DNA of 38,000 nucleotides from Deltaproteobacteria bacterium (GTDB lineage: Bacteria; Desulfobacterota; Desulfovibrionia; Desulfovibrionales; Desulfovibrionaceae), in the NCBI GenBank assembly GCA_031275645.1, contig JAISOL010000048.1, positions 1-38,000 of the forward strand. Reading direction: 5' to 3'. The notes under the pieces are model-generated. The model had not been told where the DNA came from. It did not search any database and was given only the letters and a program-made list of their open reading frames with translations. Positions 35,065-38,000 of the stretch are shown here, in pieces; the first letter of the stretch is position 1, and every line of letters begins with the position of its first letter. The position numbers were made by a program, and so were the translations under genes.

Positions 35065-37476
35065 CTATTTCAGAGTCTCCATAATACGCCGTAATTCCTG
35101 AGCCATGCGGGCAAGTTCCTGTACGGCCGCGGAAGACTGGATCATGCCGTTGGTAGTGTCCCCCACCACCTGATTTATTTCTTCAATGGCCCGGTTGATT
35201 TCTTCGGAGGTCGCGCTCTGCTCTTCGGCGGCTGTGGCTATGGAAGTCACCACTGTGGAATTTGTCGAGGCCAGGGATACTATTTCCTTGAGCGCCTCCC
35301 CTGAGGAATCGGCGAGACTGGTGGCCCTGGTTATGCTTCTGACCGCGTTCTCCACCTCCTTGACATTGACGTGGGTGGAATGCTGTATGGCGTTGATGCT
35401 GGCGCTGACTTCCTGCGTGGCGGACATGGTCTTTTCGGCCAGTTTGCGCACCTCGTCGGCCACCACGGCAAAGCCCCGACCGGCTTCTCCGGCGCGCGCC
35501 GCCTCAATGGCCGCGTTCAGAGCCAGCAGATTGGTCTGATCCGCTATATCCGAAATAACGGTCATCACCCCGCCTATGCTCTCGGCCTGCGTCCCCAGCT
35601 CCCGCATATTGGTCTGCAAGGTCGCGGCTACCTTGTCCACCTCATTTATGGCCTCTACCACCTGGTCGACGAGATCGGAACCGGCCCCGGCCTTGGAACG
35701 GGTCAGTTCGCTCTGTTCCGAGGCCTGGCCGGCGCTGCGCGCCACTTCAAGCACTGTGGAGTTCATCTCCGTCATGGCCGAAGCCGTGGATTCCACTCTC
35801 GCCCGCTGCACCTCGGCGCCGCGGGAAACCTGTTCCACCTGGGCGGACAGCTCCTCCGAGGCGGCGGCCATGCGGTTGGATATTTCCGAAGCCTGGGAGG
35901 CGGCTTTGAGTATGACCCTCTGTTGCTTTTTGATGAACGAGAGATCAGTGATTAACTGCAGAATGGAAGTCAGGCTGCCTTCTTTGTTGAGAAAGGGTAT
36001 GGCCGTGTAGCTCACGTCCAGATCATTGCCGCCGGGATGCGCCCTGGTTTCACCGCTGGCCGGATGTCTGGTCGTCATCGCCTTTGTCAGGGCGTCGGTC
36101 TCTGTCCCGTCGTCATCGCGGTTGAATACCTGTTTGCAGAATTTGCCCTGAAAATCGGAACCGGCCACGGCTATGGAGGCTCCGTTCATATATTCGATCC
36201 TGGCGTCTTTGTTCAATATGACCACGGGGGACGGTATGCTGTCGATAACCATGTTGAGGCGGGAGAGTATATTGTTGGTGCCGTTGACAAGAACGGAGAA
36301 CCCTCCGTGGTATTTGCCGGAGTCGGCTTTCTGGTTTATTATCCCGCTTTCTATTTTCTTTTCCAGAAGCAGGTAGTCGGCGAGAATCGCCTTCAAAGTC
36401 CCGGGGATCTGCTGTATGGACGCGGTCATGCGCCCGATTTCGCCTTTTTCCTTTATCCCGGCGTCGTGTTCAAAATCGCCGTTGGCGACAGCCGAGGCGA
36501 AGGCGGCTATTTTGTTCAGGATGGAAACCAGACTGATAAGGATGAACGAGGCAAAGAGCATGCCGACGAAAAGGCCGACCAGCGAAGAAACGAGCATGAA
36601 ACGCTGCGTGCCGCGGTTTGAATCTATGATCTCCTCGTGTCTTTTGCCCATTTCCGCGGCGGTTTCAGCGTTTATCCTTTTGAGAGTATCCTCCAGTTCA
36701 GCATCCCAGCCATACGCCCGTTCCAGAACGTCTTCTGCCTTAATTACAGCCGTTTTGCTTTTTTGGTAGGCGCGGACAATGGCATCATACTTCTCCTGAT
36801 ATTCCGCAAAAGCGTTTTTGCTGGCTTCCGCGCTGAGAGAAGACCGAAAACGCTCGTGCAGGGATTTGTTCTGCTCCAGCAGCTTGTCAATCACAGCGGC
36901 GTTCTTTTCAACGCCGCTCTGCCGGAAATTGTCTATGGAGGTGCTCAACCTGGAGAGAGCACGCCAGATGTCGTTAATTTGGTTAAGGGCGGCGGCATTG
37001 CCCTCCTTCAGAAGTATATCCCCGAGAGCGCCGGCAATATTTTCCAGAGTTTCGAAATTCGGCCTGATGATCTGCTGGTAATCGGTATACCACGGGATGA
37101 AGGCGTTTTTTATCTGTCCCAGCGCTTCCACATACTCCCGCAGGAGATTCGCCGTCCGTTCCAGATCCCTTTTACGTTCCGGAGCAATGGCATGACCGAG
37201 AGCCTTTTGCACGGCAGCCAGAGTTTTTTCCTGGGAGGAGACGGAAGTATCCATATCCCGAGGAACGGACAGGCGCATGAACTTTTCCAGGTAATAGGCG
37301 GAAGCGTTGATGTTGGTGACGCTGTCGCTCGCTTCCTCGCTCATGGTCGCAACCCGGCCGAAGTCAAGAAACAGGGTCGAAGCGCTGTTCAATCCTCTGT
37401 ATCCAATTACTGAAACGATAATCAGTATGGCAATCATAACTACAAAACCGGTTATAATTTTTATCTTGGTAGTCAT
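35065..37476 (-). CDS. Methyl-accepting chemotaxis protein with periplasmic helical sensor and PAS domain
   Basis: This 803-residue chemoreceptor signals to CheA/CheW. It has TM1 (about 7-25), a large helical periplasmic sensor (26-292) long enough for a bimodular (HBM-like) bundle, TM2 (293-319), a HAMP domain (about 320-375), a PAS-like domain (about 405-515; [20 protein letters not shown] is its start), and the MCP signalling domain, with the tip hairpin [20 protein letters not shown]. No CheR-docking pentapeptide ends the protein (it ends RRIMETLK). The PAS after HAMP suggests a second, cytoplasmic signal. The ATG follows AGGAGA eight bases upstream. The gene stands alone; ligand is unknown. 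Confidence 0.93.
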   Translation of the reverse strand: MTTKIKIITGFVVMIAILIIVSVIGYRGLNSASTLFLDFGRVATMSEEASDSVTNINASAYYLEKFMRLSVPRDMDTSVSSQEKTLAAVQKALGHAIAPERKRDLERTANLLREYVEALGQIKNAFIPWYTDYQQIIRPNFETLENIAGALGDILLKEGNAAALNQINDIWRALSRLSTSIDNFRQSGVEKNAAVIDKLLEQNKSLHERFRSSLSAEASKNAFAEYQEKYDAIVRAYQKSKTAVIKAEDVLERAYGWDAELEDTLKRINAETAAEMGKRHEEIIDSNRGTQRFMLVSSLVGLFVGMLFASFILISLVSILNKIAAFASAVANGDFEHDAGIKEKGEIGRMTASIQQIPGTLKAILADYLLLEKKIESGIINQKADSGKYHGGFSVLVNGTNNILSRLNMVIDSIPSPVVILNKDARIEYMNGASIAVAGSDFQGKFCKQVFNRDDDGTETDALTKAMTTRHPASGETRAHPGGNDLDVSYTAIPFLNKEGSLTSILQLITDLSFIKKQQRVILKAASQASEISNRMAAASEELSAQVEQVSRGAEVQRARVESTASAMTEMNSTVLEVARSAGQASEQSELTRSKAGAGSDLVDQVVEAINEVDKVAATLQTNMRELGTQAESIGGVMTVISDIADQTNLLALNAAIEAARAGEAGRGFAVVADEVRKLAEKTMSATQEVSASINAIQHSTHVNVKEVENAVRSITRATSLADSSGEALKEIVSLASTNSTVVTSIATAAEEQSATSEEINRAIEEINQVVGDTTNGMIQSSAAVQELARMAQELRRIMETLK

Positions 37477-37775
37477 CGCTTCTCTCCTGTACCGTTATTA
37501 TTTGAATAATGTGATATAAAATTGTCTTTGTATTTTATACTATATACTATTATATGTTTTGCTGACATGACATGTAATTTATATTCTGAAAATCATTATA
37601 TAGTAAACTAATAAATCTGTGTCAATAAGATTAATTTTTAACTAATTATTTATCAGAATAGTTGTATATTATATGACAAGTCCAACATAAAAATCGTATA
37701 CTCTGAAAAATAATTCAGCGCTGCTACGCGCGACAATGCAGCGCCCGCGAGATCGACGCGGGGGCTGTTCCATAA
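37477..37775. other. AT-rich upstream region of the chemoreceptor gene, no gene seen
   Basis: Positions 37477-37720 are strongly AT-rich and should hold the chemoreceptor promoter on the minus strand; no single -35/-10 pair stands out. A small inverted repeat CCCGCG-agatcga-CGCGGG lies at 37744-37762. No RNA gene or coding frame was recognised. Confidence 0.5.
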
Positions 37776-38000
37776 AATCTATATACGGAAATTCGCCCCG
37801 TAAGGCAGGAGATCCGCCGGGACGTAAATATTAGGGCGTTTCAAAATTCAAAATATACATTTGCCGAAATGCTCCGGCGGACGCGCAAGCGGGCGCCCGC
37901 CACGAAGGCGCGGGCGGAACTCGTTTCGCCGTCAAGCGCCGAAGTGAGCGTCTTAAAGTTAAAATGCTTTAGATGCGCCTGGCGGAGACGCTCCGGGTTT
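37776..38000 (+). other. Open frame running off the window end, uncertain
   Basis: A frame with no stop runs from just after a TAA at 37773-37775 to the window edge (75 codons). It is Arg/Lys/Ala-rich (for example RAFQNSKYTFAEMLRR) and overlaps the repeat-like segment at 37831-37882. The ATG at about 37869 lacks a clear ribosome site. It may be an intergenic element that happens to stay open. Confidence 0.25.
37831..37882 (+). repeat. Copy B of a possible dispersed intergenic element
   Basis: TAGGGCGTTTCAAAATTCAA followed by ATGCTCCGGCGG shares two blocks, in the same order and at similar spacing, with the minus strand after atpE (17340-17428). Further matching breaks down in GC-rich sequence. 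A longer inverted repeat, GAGCGTCT with AGACGCTC, lies just beyond, near 37946-37994. Confidence 0.35.

Overview
The window reads as chromosome from a Desulfovibrio-like deltaproteobacterium (Desulfovibrionaceae), probably host-associated. The best marker is a short-chain flavodoxin at 22365-22811, which closely resembles classical Desulfovibrio flavodoxins. Supporting points are an F0 cluster holding only accessory, a and c subunit genes and followed by rex, and a fairly GC-rich, gene-dense backbone. The genus call rests on recalled family sequences, not on a search.

Layout. Positions 1-69 are a pure GT dinucleotide repeat cut by the window edge. From 300 to 6678: a GT2 glycosyltransferase (-), an EF-hand protein (+) behind a near-perfect sigma-54 promoter, then a minus-strand run of DEAD-box helicase, two unknown membrane proteins, alanine racemase and a YbgC-like thioesterase. 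From 6780 to 10325 (+): mltA, tyrS and an FMN alpha-hydroxy-acid dehydrogenase with an N-terminal Cys cluster. From 10374 to 15218 (-): L-serine dehydratase, a ChaN-PDZ lipoprotein, enolase and coaX. An exostosin-like glycosyltransferase (+) is followed by rex and the F0 genes atpE, atpB, atpI and atpZ (-). Next come prmA and an endonuclease III relative (+), then a minus-strand flavodoxin-HutX-methyltransferase operon with a Fur-box-like palindrome upstream. A 6-kb alpha-2-macroglobulin gene follows, then an alpha/beta hydrolase and a two-gene sodium:solute symporter unit, ending at a perfect 34-nt palindrome. An MBL-fold hydrolase (-) converges on it.

Positions 33000-35010 are visibly AT-rich and foreign-looking. 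They hold a frameshifted gene relic, an Imm17-like putative immunity protein, a methyltransferase gene broken by one in-frame stop, and a sequence resembling half of a Treponema-type integron attC site. The region ends in a strong terminator. A large chemoreceptor gene (-) follows, and the last 270 bases hold a GC-rich segment sharing short blocks with the atpE-rex spacer.

How the genes work together. Most of the window is housekeeping: translation, glycolysis, CoA and D-alanine supply, envelope turnover and energy coupling. The most interesting units are the probable iron- or heme-responsive flavodoxin-HutX-methyltransferase operon, the thioester-type macroglobulin without its usual PbpC partner, and the small AT-rich island of possible gene cassettes. 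No CRISPR array, rRNA, tRNA, transposase or phage gene was recognised.
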